NCBI GenBank assembly: GCA_963662155.1
Contig: OY759271.1
Coordinates: 41,400,500 to 41,464,499 of the forward strand
From: Lamellibrachia columna
Taxonomy: Eukaryota > Annelida > Polychaeta > Sabellida > Siboglinidae
Length of the DNA stretch: 64,000 nucleotides
Reading direction: 5' to 3'
Shown here: piece by piece, positions 13,643 through 25,545 of the stretch
How the letters are laid out: every line of letters begins with the position of its first letter
How positions within the stretch are numbered: position 1 is the first letter of the stretch
Notes under the pieces: model-generated
What the model saw: only the letters and a program-made list of their open reading frames with translations
What the model was told of the DNA's origin: nothing
The model's database searches: none
Translations under genes and position numbers: made by a program

Positions 13643-14105
13643 TTAAGGGGTAAGACCACTGTTGACCTTCCTGTTTATTGTTTCACACGAATGTAGGGCG
13701 TATTAAATTGTGATATGTGAATTTAAACAATTCATACGATGTGACATAAGTGCAAATGAGCAGGCATATTCTCAGGCTTGCTTGTAGAAGCTACTATCTG
13801 TGAAATAGTGCATTTTTTTAGAGTTTAACAGCCGGAGGGATTTATGGGAATTTTTCTGCTATGGGCCACATGGGCGCATGAATACATGGTTATTTTTGTC
13901 AAAATTGACAGGCATCGCACGTCGGGGGTTTTAAAAGAACTGTCAAAACAGCATGTCAGTGAGATGTCAGTGAGATGTCAGTGAGATGTCAGTGAGATGA
14001 TGACAGTTGCTGTGAACATTTTTCTTAATTTTTGATGGTCACGTTATCTTACAAAACGTTAAAATGGCTACCGATGCAATTCTCTACTGTGGTCTGACCC
14101 CTTAA
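13643..14105. mobile_element. Non-autonomous DNA transposon (MITE) with TTAA target duplication
   Basis: TTAA at 13643-13646 and 14102-14105 flanks a 455-bp element. Its ends are inverted repeats: left ggggtaagaccactgt, and the right end read in reverse ggggtcagaccacagt, about 17 of 20 bases matching. There is no transposase frame inside. TTAA target duplication is the hallmark of piggyBac-type elements, so it was probably mobilised by such a transposase. An 11-bp repeat (atgtcagtgag, about 4.5 copies) lies inside at 13950-14000. A weaker relative appears at 54491-54883. Confidence 0.75.
13950..14000. repeat. 11-bp repeat inside the MITE
   Basis: About 4.5 tandem copies of atgtcagtgag, within the 455-bp MITE. 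Confidence 0.93.
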
Positions 14106-14369
14106 GCAGACAAAGGCGGTGTAGTCACGTGTCCGGGATCTAGACATGTTCAATACGGTAGCCATGTTACACTATAAACATTATACCATAGTACATATCG
14201 ATTTCAATGCAATTATTTGAGCTACCCATTTCATAATTATATTGGTCTATGTAATAGTAGATTCTTTGGTTTCAACGCGTATGTTTACACGACAAGAAAA
14301 GTTGCATTAACTTACACCTATGTATCTGTTATTGAATGTCAACCATTGTTAATATCCAACAGTTACGAC
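14106..14369. other. No gene recognised
   Basis: Short AT-rich stretch between the MITE and the 13-bp array. Confidence 0.6.
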
Positions 14370-14466
14370 ACACTGATACTGGCCACTGATACTGGCCACT
14401 GATACTGGCCACTGATACTGGCCACTGATACTGGCCACTGATACTGGCCACTGATACTGGGCACTG
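14370..14466. repeat. 13-bp minisatellite, about 7 copies
   Basis: Unit cactgatactggc, essentially identical copies, ending in a variant gggcactg. Confidence 0.97.
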
Positions 14467-14639
14467 CATTTTGGGTTTCGGCATTGATAGAAAGTAAAAC
14501 TGGGATTATGTAAGAAATCATCACACAGTTAGGCTGAATGTGTGAATCGGAAACGTACATATTCGACTTCACTGTCATGTCTTATGTGTGTAAAATACCA
14601 ACTAACATTTCTCTGTCTCGTTCGCTGGTTTGCAAAAGG

Positions 14640-14705
14640 CCATCATCCAATATTTAATTAGATTGGTTGTATAACTATCTAGTCGAGTGTGATATTGGAT
14701 GATGG
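14640..14705. other. Perfect 14-bp inverted repeat with 38-bp spacer
   Basis: ccatcatccaatat at 14640-14653 and its exact complement atattggatgatgg at 14692-14705. It could be a small hairpin or the ends of a tiny inverted-repeat element; no target duplication was identified. Confidence 0.75.
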
Positions 14706-14754
14706 TTTATACGACCTCATCCTTCCACGCACAACTAGCTTCATTGAAAGGCTT

Positions 14755-14852
14755 ATGTTATTTTATTTCGGTCACTGAACTGACATTCAAGTAATTATTT
14801 ACTGAACTGACATTCAATTAATTATTTCAAATGCATTGCATCCATGCTAAAC
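14755..14852. repeat. Dispersed repeat copy with internal 26-bp duplication
   Basis: Similar to 12270-12345 (shared ttttatttcggtcact). The segment actgaactgacattcaa..taattattt is present twice in tandem here and once in the other copy. Confidence 0.6.
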
Positions 14853-15080
14853 GCCCGTGGGGGTACTCCCTATACTGAGGTATACATGTATGTGCTTGTA
14901 CTTGTAGATATCAGATAAATTGTTCAATAATTCTCTCTTGGTGACAATAAATTTCTTGATTTCTCTCTCTCTAGGTGCCCCGTGGGGCTCTGGCGGCACA
15001 CCACTACCGCTTTGGTATGGCAGTACCCCCCCGGGGGGGGGCGGGGCTAAATGTGCATGCAAAAAATGGCATTGCATCCA
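14833..15080. mobile_element. Possible 224-bp insertion flanked by a 12-bp direct repeat
   Basis: gcattgcatcca occurs at 14833-14844 and again at 15069-15080, like a target-site duplication. The enclosed 224 bp carries an inverted gggggtact / agtaccccc pair (14859, 15030) and a C7G9 palindromic tract, and ends near atgcaaaaaatg. No tRNA-type A or B box was seen, so a tRNA-derived SINE is not supported. The match of the left flank to the 12.3-kb dispersed repeat extends slightly past the proposed insertion point, which weakens the case. Confidence 0.35.
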
Positions 15081-15553
15081 CAACACTTCCAGTCCAGTTC
15101 GTCTGTGCCAGAGTTACGGTTATATTTAAAGGACCTCGCTATGTATGACATCAAATCAGACTTCTGAAAGCAGCTCGTAAGCCCTCGGGTACCGTTGGTT
15201 GGACACTGCGGTGTTAGCAGTGTCGTCTGCTTCGCGATAATGAAATCGATGGCTTTGCGGTTGTCGTAAAAACGCGGCAAGCTGACTCGGCGCGTCAGAT
15301 AAGAGCCGTCGAGTGGGCGCGCGTAACGACGTCCTCCAGTGCGAAATGATAACAGTGGCAGTCTATATCAAAGTTCGCCTTTTCCTGTTGATGCATTTAC
15401 TCGAACATTCCCATGAATGTATATCCCCAATAACTGATTGACGTCACTAGCCCGTCACAACTCCGTGGGTAAGTAGTTATTTTCACAAATTCTGCCGTTT
15501 ATTGTTGGGCTTCGAGGGATTACTTGAAACGGCTCAAAACAACACGTCTGATA

Positions 15554-15626
15554 TATAGATGCGTGCCTGCATCCTACACAGAGAATAGAGAATAGATGCG
15601 TGCCTGCATCCTACACAGAGAATAGC
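15554..15626. repeat. About 36-bp tandem duplication
   Basis: tagatgcgtgcctgcatcct followed by acacagagaatag occurs twice in direct succession. Confidence 0.92.
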
Positions 15627-16239
15627 AATGCACAGCAAACCATTGATTTATGGCCTATTTATCCCAACTGTGAAGTATTGGCCATACATGTTGATTAAAG
15701 TTCGTAACTTCGTATAACAAATTAGATTCTAGTTTAAGGTTACCTGCCAGTCCGTGCATGTAATCGGCGTGCATACATTACGTGGGAAACCCGTCCACGT
15801 CATCCAACTTGCTACTTCTATGCACCTCCATATAAAGCTATATGGTCTATCACCTGTTCAACAATCTGATACCTCCGTTATCTACATTAATTACATGTCT
15901 TTTTAAAGGCACGAGATAAAAATGTGCAAGAACGAAAAATTGCATAACGGAATTTATTATGGAACAATAACAAAACAATACAAAAATGGCCAACAATCTG
16001 ATATTGCCTTTTATCCACATTGATAACCTTTGCAATGTGTGTCTTTGTTAACTGCACGAGGCTAAATGTGCATCAAGGTATCATCACGGGACAGCCACAA
16101 AACAATAAAGTTATAAATAAGTGATGCCGGAAAAATTAAGTTTGTTTACATTCGGTTTGTTTACTGTCGAACATACACACTGTCACGTGGTAGCTTTGTT
16201 AGATTTATTATCTGATAGCGTGTTATGACCGTGAGGGAT
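15627..16239. other. No gene recognised
   Basis: AT-rich. The words aacaatctgatac / aacaatctgatat and cacgag..aatgtgc recur about 120 bp apart (near 15860 and 15990), suggesting an old local duplication. Confidence 0.5.
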
Positions 16240-16380
16240 GGGGGGAGTGGGACGGGTGGGGGAGACGGGTGGGGGAGACGGCAGTGAAACGGGAACGGTG
16301 AGGGAAGGAGCAGGAAAGCAACAATCGTCACCCGGCATAGGTTCCAATCTCACCCCGGGTGTCAGGGATAACGAGGAGAA
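16240..16380. repeat. Dispersed repeat, copy 1 (gggagacggcagt family)
   Basis: The string gggggagacggcagtgaaac and the following gaaggagcaggaaagcaa match, with differences, sequences at 55,700-55,790 and 56,175-56,265. A short ggtgggggagacg duplication lies at its left end. Confidence 0.7.
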
Positions 16381-16385
16381 CAACA

Positions 16386-17579
16386 ACGTTTTGACAACAT
16401 AATGGTTATTTTCGGATAAATCCTAAACAATATAAACATAAACATGCATTAATATTCAACTTCTATAAGAACAGGGCCAACGTAGGTTTTTAATAAAACT
16501 CGTCATTTTATGTAACTAAGGAAATGTCGTTGTTCACATGTGTGTCATGTCGATGTATCTATCTACCACTGCAGCGTTATTAGGTCAACGCCTATTGGCG
16601 TTGCCCACCACCTGCGACATTATCAGGTCGGTAATTTGGCTCACCAAACATGTTTTACAGTAGCACGGTCCCTCAACATGACCACGAATATATGTATTCG
16701 GCACTGGGACGACCCCTTAACCACATTACTTACTATACGTACGAGTTGGGCCGGCGTCGAAGCTTGACAGACAGACGTTGGCGGACTGCCGTGGTGTGGG
16801 CTGGTGGCCGCTGATTGCTTGACGCACCTCCCGACCGCTCCGTGGTCGACGGGCCGTCAGTTGCTCGGCTGACGCGACTATAGCTTGACGCGTTCGCTCG
16901 ACAGTGCTCACCTCACGCAAGGCGCGTTGACACACACGTAAACTGACGGCACGTCTCGGGCTAATCATGTCGCAGTTGGGAATACACGGCCGTGAAAGTT
17001 TCTGACGAAAAGCGATACCTGAGTTGGATATCGGTTGAACTTTGTCTCTCGCCGTCGAACGAACGGTGCGACAGGACTAACTACACGTCGCTGACAAGCG
17101 CGAGAAACGGGATATATATGCAGGATACACACGTGCCTTTGGTACAGTGAAACTCCACGAAAGGTAGGCACCTTGGTTATGCTTCAGTTTTGTTTGATAG
17201 TGTTAACATCCAGTGACCGCCAAGTGCAACGAATGGTCGTTGGGACAAGACGGTGATATCTGTGTATATGTGTGTGGGGGATGCCTTTGTTGAGGGCATG
17301 ATTAATCTAACAAAGCGTTCAGATTTCACGGGGCACACAGCATGCTGTGATCACCAAAGAGGTTCAGCTTTAGGACGAGAAATATTTGTTTTTGTCGTAA
17401 CTTGCTGAGCGTTTACGTTCCTTGTTCATCTCCGCCAACGCAGTGGCGACGGCGACATCAATTATAGGTGGCGTGCGGGAGACGAGCCAAAATAAACACC
17501 AATTGACATATTTTATCCGCAGTGCATGGTCACTTGTTTATGCGTTATGACCGTCAACGGTAGTTTAGCAACGGCCTTA
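16386..17579. other. No gene recognised; CpG-dense stretch
   Basis: Bases about 16740-17125 are rich in CpG and hold open frames on both strands without recognisable domains. A TATA-like gggatatatatgcagg lies at about 17108. It could be an unmethylated promoter region, but no exon can be tied to it. Confidence 0.4.
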
Positions 17580-17580
17580 A

Positions 17581-18067
<487 letters not shown>

Positions 18068-18178
18068 TCTCATAATCTTACTCTACATAATATAATATTC
18101 AATGGAAGATTGGGTTAGGTATTTGGGTTGTCCGTCGTTGACCTGGCTCTATCAAAAATATTGTCAACGCATTACAAA

Positions 18179-18500
18179 CTCTCAAAACATTCTGGTCAAC
18201 AAACTCTCAAAACATTCTGGTAAAAAAAACTCTCAAAACATTCTGGTCAACAAACTCTCAAAACATTCTGGTCAACAAACTCTCAAAACATTCTGGTCAA
18301 CAAACTCTCAAAACATTCTGGTCAACAAACTCTCAAAACATTCTGGTCAACAAACTCTCAAAACATTCTGGTAAAAAAATTCTCAAAACATTCTGGTAAA
18401 AAAACTCTCAAAACATTCTGGTCAACAAACTCTCAAAACATTCTGGTCAACAAACTCTCAAAACATTCTGGTCAACAAACTCTCAAAACATTCTGGTCAA
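18179..18500. repeat. 25-bp minisatellite, about 13 copies
   Basis: The unit contains ctctcaaaacattctggtca followed by acaaa. Some copies have gtaaaaaaa in place of gtcaacaaa. Otherwise nearly uniform. Confidence 0.97.
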
Positions 18501-21500
18501 GGTACGCGAATCTCTCACAACATTTGCGACCTGCACAGAGACGTGACTGTATCGCTTCATACTCTTAGCGTCTTACCGATATAACTGTTGACGGGTCCTG
18601 TCTCTGACAACCTGCGATATGCATACGACTATTTTCTATGTACACACTACCTCTATTGCATGACTAGAGCACCGCCAACATACTGAGTTGTATCTTTTCA
18701 TAGCTGTTTGTTTTGTTCGCCGAAACACCGACCGTTTAACGCAGTCGCCTCACGTCCGTACGTGGCGCTAGTAATCATCAGGCCCGTGCGTCCATTTTTT
18801 TGCCATCAGTCACGCGATGCAAGGCTATCGGTGACGTACTGTGACGGCTTGCATACCTGTTGGTTGCCTCCCGTGTTTACCCCCCCCCCCGCCCGACGCC
18901 CTGTCGTATAGGCCCAGAACAATCACCCCTACGTTTGTAAACTTCCATACGGGCATTCCTTCCTCTTCTGCGCACACGGTCTACCGATGGAAGTTACATA
19001 CACATTGTTAACTGTTCGACAAATTTATTTAGAACAAAACATATTTAATGAGACCATATAACATATTACCATTTACATATACAGAAAATACGATGCAATT
19101 TAGCAAAATCGACCTATATAATTTTATTATCGTATACAGGGTGCAAAAAATGTGATGCTGTGATGTGTCGTTTTAGTGTTGGAATTAATAAATAATTATT
19201 AACCAGTTGTCCCAGTCTGGTCTAGCAGGAAGCAACTACTAATATTTGTTTCCCAAATGGAATTTAGTGATTACTCATAACGGGGTCACGTGATCCGTGT
19301 AACGTATCTTGATATATGTAACAACAGGAATAAACGAACCCTGACGGGTCTTATGTTATCTACTAACTGTACCTAGACTAGTTATTACAAAGAAATAAAT
19401 AACCTTAAATACTGCAGTTTAAAGCGTAGTAAAATGTCACCAGATCACACGATGTTTAATTAGAACTCAAAATTGTTTTATTAAAACATGTGTTAAATTT
19501 CGATCAACGTGTGGTTTAGATTAAACAATATAAATGTTGTTTTTATCCACAATCGCAAAAATAAGGATATGTACGTCGGATTCATAAACGTATCCATCTG
19601 TGAAAAGACGAACGTTATGCGTACAATTGTTGGTTAAAACTGAGTACAATGAATCCCGGCCCGGCGCTTTCTCGAGCATCAGTAAAGTAAAAGTACACCA
19701 AATTAAAAATATAGAAACTTAACGTATTATATATGTAATCGATGCTGACTAATACTATTGATTTAAAAACGGAACTATAATGAGGTTTTTAAAGAACTTG
19801 TTTTGTTGGCGCTATGATGCCATATGGTAACAGAAAAATCTAGCAAACACGTATTTCGCATAATTATTTTAAACAAAACTAACGCCTAAAAAACGCACGA
19901 AAACAAGCTATTTCGATGTTTTGCTTATTTAAAACTTTGATATCATTCATAATAATGTTGTGAAATATTAAAAATAATTCAGTCTTTCAAAAAGGCGGGT
20001 TTTATTAAATGATTTGCGATCACTTACTTCACACAGAAATCTCAAAAATGAGAAGGCACCCTACCATACAAATATTTAATACGATTGCCACTCAGAGTAA
20101 TACCCTCCGAATGACATGTGGAGAAATAACGCCTTTGACCTACCCAGAGTCAACGTTCATCTGTGTGTGTGTATGCTGCACCCGGTCAATGGTATTGTAA
20201 AAAATATTCCCACTGCTATGACGTACATGTCTGTGGGCAATTTGTTCCAATTAGTTGTGTGATTGTGTACTTTGAGCAATACAATGAAACCACAACACGA
20301 TTTCACACAATAGTGGGTTATCTTGTTACATGTCTAACAAACAACGAGTTCGTCTTTCGCGGCTTTTATCTTACTATATTTGTGTGAATACGACAAGTGA
20401 ATGGCCATTGAACGAGTGTAATTTCAATATAAAGCCTTTGACCTCTCGTTCGTGTCAAAATCCACACTTGTTATGATATTTGATATATGATAAATGACGG
20501 TGCATTATTGGTGCACAATAGGCAAATTCAAACATATCACGCCGATCTTGACACTGCGAATTAGATATTGACTGATAACCAGCGGAGATAATAATTATAA
20601 ATGCTTTCATCAATTGGACCATTTCTCGCGTGGGCGGTGACAACTTTGACGAAAATATTGTCGAAATTTCGTATAAAGTTTGCCCGGGCCAAATTCAGAT
20701 TTCACGACAAACGTGCGCTGTTTGTGTATATTGTTGATCTGATAGTGTCGTTTCAAAGTGAAATTAAACAGTTGTACCATTGCTAATCTGCAGATATTTC
20801 GGTTGTTCCGTTGTGACCTCACAGCCCGTCTGCTGTGGGTCCAGTCAGTCCGGCCGTCAGATATCGCTATACCACTTGACGGCGACGCCATTTACATCGG
20901 ATTATAGCCTAAGTAGTCGGTCACTTCAAGGTAGCCAGTGGCCGGGGTAGAGGCATCGCAGGATCTGTTGCTTCTGTCAAAACAAACAAAGCTGCACGCG
21001 AGGCATTTGATTATTGACGCTGTAATCAATAATACCATGATATAAACCTCAACCGTTCGGTACAGCCGATATGTACGGCAGTCAGTGCGTCGGTAGAAAA
21101 CTATACTTTTAAGCTTCGTTATACTTTATCATATTGGGCAAGTTGACATTTGCTTTGCGTCATTCGTTCCACCTCTACAAGTCGCATACGTCATCTCGTA
21201 TGCAACGACACACGTGTCTTTCCAGTAGAGTTGGACCCCGGGTCATAAAGCAAGTATAATGAGCGATATTCACCCGCTAGAAGTCGGGACGAAAGTTGTC
21301 CTCGACAACATGACCTATACATGGCATATTGACTCAGGTGTTGAGACGTGAAGACCGCCGCGGCAGTCTTTGAAGAGCACGTTTAATGTCGCGACAACAA
21401 ACCCTAGTTGCGAGTGTTCGCCGTCAAAACGACTCGACTCGTGGGACGGCGCGACCCAGGTCTCATGCTGCACTGTTGTGAGCCTGCTGTGTATATACTT

Positions 21501-21751
21501 GAGATTAATCGTATTATGATATTCTGGGTTAAACTTTCAGAGTGTTGTGCATATCAGATAACGAGATAAATAAACTTGAACAGAAGCGTACAGAGAGGCT
21601 GCAATCCGTTGAGGATACTTTCAGATACGTCTATATAATATAGTTCACCGGATGTGACAGTAACTGCGTGGGGACGGCTCGTTCTTGCATAACGTGGTAT
21701 ATCGTTAAATTAAGATTCACATAGTCGTTGTGTCAAATGTGTACATCTTTA
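18501..21751. other. 3.2 kb without a recognisable gene
   Basis: Mostly AT-rich, especially 19,020-20,000. Holds a C10 tract at about 18,881 and a tacagggtg motif at about 19,136 resembling the start of some mariner-type inverted repeats, without a partner. Frames at 20,601-20,891 are open on both strands but have no domain. Confidence 0.5.
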
Positions 21752-21905
21752 CGCACGCATGCAGGCACACACGCAGGCACATACGCATGCATGCACGCAT
21801 GCAGGCATGTACGCATGCAGGCACGCATTCAGGCACACACGAACGCACGCACGAACGCACGTACGAACGCACGCACAAACGCACGCACGAACGCACGCAC
21901 CCCCA
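21752..21905. repeat. CACGCA/GAACGCAC-rich simple repeat
   Basis: Imperfect 4- to 12-bp units (acgcatgcaggcac on the left, gaacgcacgcac on the right). Alternating purine-pyrimidine composition could favour Z-DNA. Confidence 0.92.
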
Positions 21906-22220
21906 CACTCACAATGTATGATTGTATTAATCACGGCCGTACGGTTTTATAAAAAAGCTTTGTTGAAACATTCAGCAAGTCTACAAGTCAATCAGGCTTC
22001 AAAAAATGCGCTAATGCGTGAATAATTTAACCCACGCTTGTTTGCACTTAGAAACAGAGACGGATGATTGTGCTAATAACGGAAGCAGTGCGTATATATT
22101 AGACAATTATGTTTGCACATCCGAAAACTCGATACAAAAACGCGACGTTTCCGATGTATAGTGTTACTAAAATAACCGTTAACCGTTATTAATAGAAACA
22201 AGCCGGGTATAATGGTCACT
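21906..22220. other. No gene recognised
   Basis: AT-rich stretch between two arrays. Confidence 0.6.
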
Positions 22221-22799
22221 GAACTCCATGCTGTTTACCTATCCAACCACTGTCGCACATGAACTCCTTGCTGTTTAACTATCCAACCACTGTCGCACAT
22301 GAACTCATTGTCGTTTAACTATCCAACCACTGTTGCACATGAACTCCTTGCTGTTTAACTATCCAACCACTGTCGTACATGAACTCCTTGCTGTTTAACT
22401 ATCCAACCACTGTCGCACATGAACTCCTTGCTGTTTAACTATTCAACCACTGTCGCACATGAACTCATTGTCGTTTAACTATCCAACCACTGTTGCACAT
22501 GAACTCCTTGCTGTTTAACTATCCAACCACTGTCGCACATGAACTCCTTGCTGTTTAACTATCCAACCACTGTCGCACATGAACTCCTTGCTGTTTAACT
22601 ATCCAACCACTGTCGCACATGAACTCCTTGCTGTTTAACTATTCAACCACTGTCGCACATGAACTCATTGTCGTTTAACTATCCAACCACTGTTGCACAT
22701 GAACTCCTTGCTGTTTAACTATCCAACCACTGTCGCACATGAACTCCTTGCTGTTTAACTATCCATCCACTGTCGCACATGAACTCCATGCTGCTTACT
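22221..22799. repeat. 40-bp minisatellite, about 14.5 copies, with higher-order pattern
   Basis: The unit starts gaactccttgctgtttaact and continues atccaaccactgtcgcacat. A linked variant set (cattgtcg plus tgttgcac) returns at about 22,302, 22,462 and 22,662, four then five units apart. The right end directly abuts a LINE fragment. Confidence 0.97.
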
Positions 22800-22801
22800 A
22801 G

Positions 22802-23125
22802 ATTGTAGATTGGACATTAGAAGCGTTAGTGCCTGACGGAACAGTGTAGATTGGACATTAGAAGCGTTAGTGCCTGACGGAACAGTGTAGATTGGATATA
22901 AGGAAGTATGTATTCTCACAAGGGACGATAACCGAATGACACAAATGATCCACTGTTTGTGTAAAGGCTAGCGGAATGGATATATTTAAAAACAAAATTG
23001 CCAAATATCTCATACGGGCGGGTTACACACAGATGAACAATCGTTCGACTCTCGATAAGCCAATGATGTCCCTGTCCACTTGCCATCTGATTGTGTTGCT
23101 TCGGGTGGCAATTTTGTTAAAACAT
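22802..23125 (+). mobile_element. LINE 3' end, copy A (decayed)
   Basis: Aligns by eye with 25,260-25,538: gtagattggacat, tctcacaa(g)gga, aaggctagc, tttaaaaacaaa, atctca..cgggcgggtta, gatgaaca, actctcgataagccaatg and gtccacttgccatct all recur in the same order. The coding part is broken by frameshifts, and a 41-bp piece beginning gtagattggacattagaagc is tandemly duplicated (22,805-22,886). The 3' tail ends attttgttaaaa. Same family as copies B and C. Confidence 0.85.
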
Positions 23126-25190
23126 GTCCATAGTTTAAGGTATCTATGAAACTGGACTGAATGCGCTCTCCCACACATAGCAATCGCACTATGTTGTTCC
23201 ACTGACCCGGGACCTGTCCTGTTTGCCCGACTCCGGCCCGTGGCTGACGTGGAAGGCATTCAATGCATGTTCCGTCAGCGCCTTCCCAGTACTCGCCAGT
23301 GGGGAGGTCGTATCCACCGCGATTGAGTTTTTTCCTGGAGGGGCATTCCACACTAATAACATGGTGTCGTCGGCAAAATGACGCAGTCACTTGGCCCATA
23401 AACTTTCGCGTACAATGACGAGTTAGGCTCGACCGTCAGTAATTTGCTTCAAGAGGAGCTCCGTGTGTGCTGCGACAAAGGTGTTCCCGCCCACTGGCGT
23501 CTGCCGGCGGCGTCGGATTCAGCGATTGTTGCCGCGACACGCAGATTTCTGTCGACATACCGGGTGTAGAAAGGACCGGGTGCATCGGGGATATGGGACC
23601 GCGGACAACAGGTGGCTTGTGACACGGACAGAGGCGAGCTCAGCCCACGGGAAGCAGGGAGTTGGCATCTGGAACGACAGATAGCTAAATTATGGACAGC
23701 AAGGAGTTAGGATCGGAGACGTCGGAGGCTAGAACAGCAAGGAATAGGAGCCGTTGAGCCAGGGACAGTAAGGGGTTCAGAGGCATTAGTGACAGACAAG
23801 GACAGTTGTGATTTTTAAGTTGTTTGGACACAACATTTTAAACATAACAATATGCCCCTCCCGCAAGCCGGCGACATATTTCACATGGCTGTATATAGCA
23901 TTCCTGTCATTCAATGTCAACTAGATAATGTATGCCACTATGCGACATGTTCACTTGCATTAAACGGAGTTATGCCAGACATCAGGGTCACTGTCAGTGT
24001 CAGTCTTGGACGGCTTAGTGCTTACATCGGACTCTCCTTTCCTACAACATACCATCTGGCTTGAACTGTCCACGTGAAGCGTGGAACAGGGCGTCTCAAC
24101 GAGGGTCATATAGCTGGCCAAGCCCGGCTCGATCCCGTGCCATCTCGTCCTTGGTGACTGTCACACGCCTGTCTGATCCGGCACGCTTACATGCCGCCTG
24201 CAGTAACGTTAAACCGAGGATGCGTCTCTTACAGTTGAACCGCATGGACTAAGAGAAACGAGGATTGTATTGCAGCATTTGCGAAGTTCTTTTTCTTGGT
24301 TTCGAATGTTGCCGTCTGTCAATGATGACATGTTGATGACATGTTGATGGGGGAATTAGTGTCATGTGTCTTTTCTAGATCACCAGTCATCTATCTAACT
24401 GCGCTGTACTTCCGTATGTGGTGCACTCTCCAATGTGAGAGATATTTGTGGACGGTCACTAATTTACTTCCGGGTTCATAACATACGAATGAAGTGCCAG
24501 TGATTTTGATACGGTGCCCCTTTCGGCAATTTTTTTTCCTGAAAAATAATTTTTTAACAGGAATATGGCCTTATTTAAAAATTACAACACTTAGGCTTTA
24601 TACAGATTAAAATTTCGTAGGATCCCTTGCGGATGAACATGTAGTTGATTTGGACTCCATTATATGGGGAACAACTTGTATGTTGATTTGTTTAGAACGA
24701 AATGACATAATTTAACAATTGTTAAGCAGGTCGATGAAAGAATATGTATTAACATTGCAGATTTTCCGGAGATTCAAAATACATATTTGCGAACAGCATT
24801 GACAAATGTTAATGTTGTCGTCAGATGGAAAACAAATAGTGATCTGTCGCAATTTCCTCATTCGTCTTCTCTCTCGACACGCCACCGATAATGGTGAATT
24901 TTTACCACCGGTCCCAGTGTGACGAAATATAAGACAGGTCGAGTGCCAGAGCGTCCCTTGGTTTGATGCATTACGACTGCGGGCAACGCCGTGGTAGCCA
25001 TTACCAAGACTACTACGGCTCTGCGGCGTCGCTATGTAAAGGCGCGCCTTGGAGCAACACCTTTGTAACACCAACCATATGTAGCCGTCGCCTTCTTCTA
25101 CCAATTCTCAGAACGCCATATTGGTAGCCGATGTGAACAGATGCAAAGTTATATTTACAAGTAAACTGTTCGTGAATCGAGTGCGCACAT
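23126..25190. other. 2 kb without a recognisable gene
   Basis: A 129-codon minus frame (23,010-23,399) partly overlaps the LINE tail and has no domain. Degenerate cagcaaggagttagga-like words repeat at about 23,695-23,790, and gatgacatgtt is duplicated at about 24,325. Confidence 0.5.
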
Positions 25191-25538
25191 GTATGGGATG
25201 CGTGGACAAACGTATATGTTTTTCTCACTCAAGAAGGATAGCAGAACTAGAGGACATGAGGTAAAATTAGTAAAGGATCAATGTAGATTGGACATCAGGA
25301 AGCACTCGTTCTCACAGAGGACAATAAATGAATGGAACAAATTGTCTACAGATTGTGTAACTGCTAGCAGCGTGAATATGTTTAAAAACAAGGTTGACAC
25401 ATATCTCAGGAGGGCGGGCTATAAGTAGATGAACATTGTTGGACTCTCGATAAGCCAATGGCTTCCTTGTCCACTTGCCATCTGGGCCTTTGGCTTGGAT
25501 GGCAAATCTTGTTAAATCTTGTTAAATCTTGTTAAACA
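25191..25538 (+). mobile_element. LINE 3' end, copy B (best preserved; reverse transcriptase C-terminus)
   Basis: The frame 25,189-25,428 ends with NEWNKLSTDCVTASSVNMF then KNKVDTYLRRAGYK and a stop, the typical C-terminal tail of non-LTR retrotransposon polyproteins of the CR1/L2/Jockey type (RxG..KL.K..CR.DIRK..F..R...EWN.L pattern). A 3' untranslated part follows (gataagccaatggcttcctt, gtccacttgccatctggg), ending in three tandem aaatcttgtt units at about 25,505-25,536, a typical LINE 3' terminal repeat. It is 5'-truncated, consistent with incomplete reverse transcription. Confidence 0.88.
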
Positions 25539-25545
25539 TACAAAG

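Noticed and set aside
22221..22799. CRISPR-like array
   Set aside because: Units are contiguous 40-bp copies with no unique spacers, and the setting is eukaryotic.
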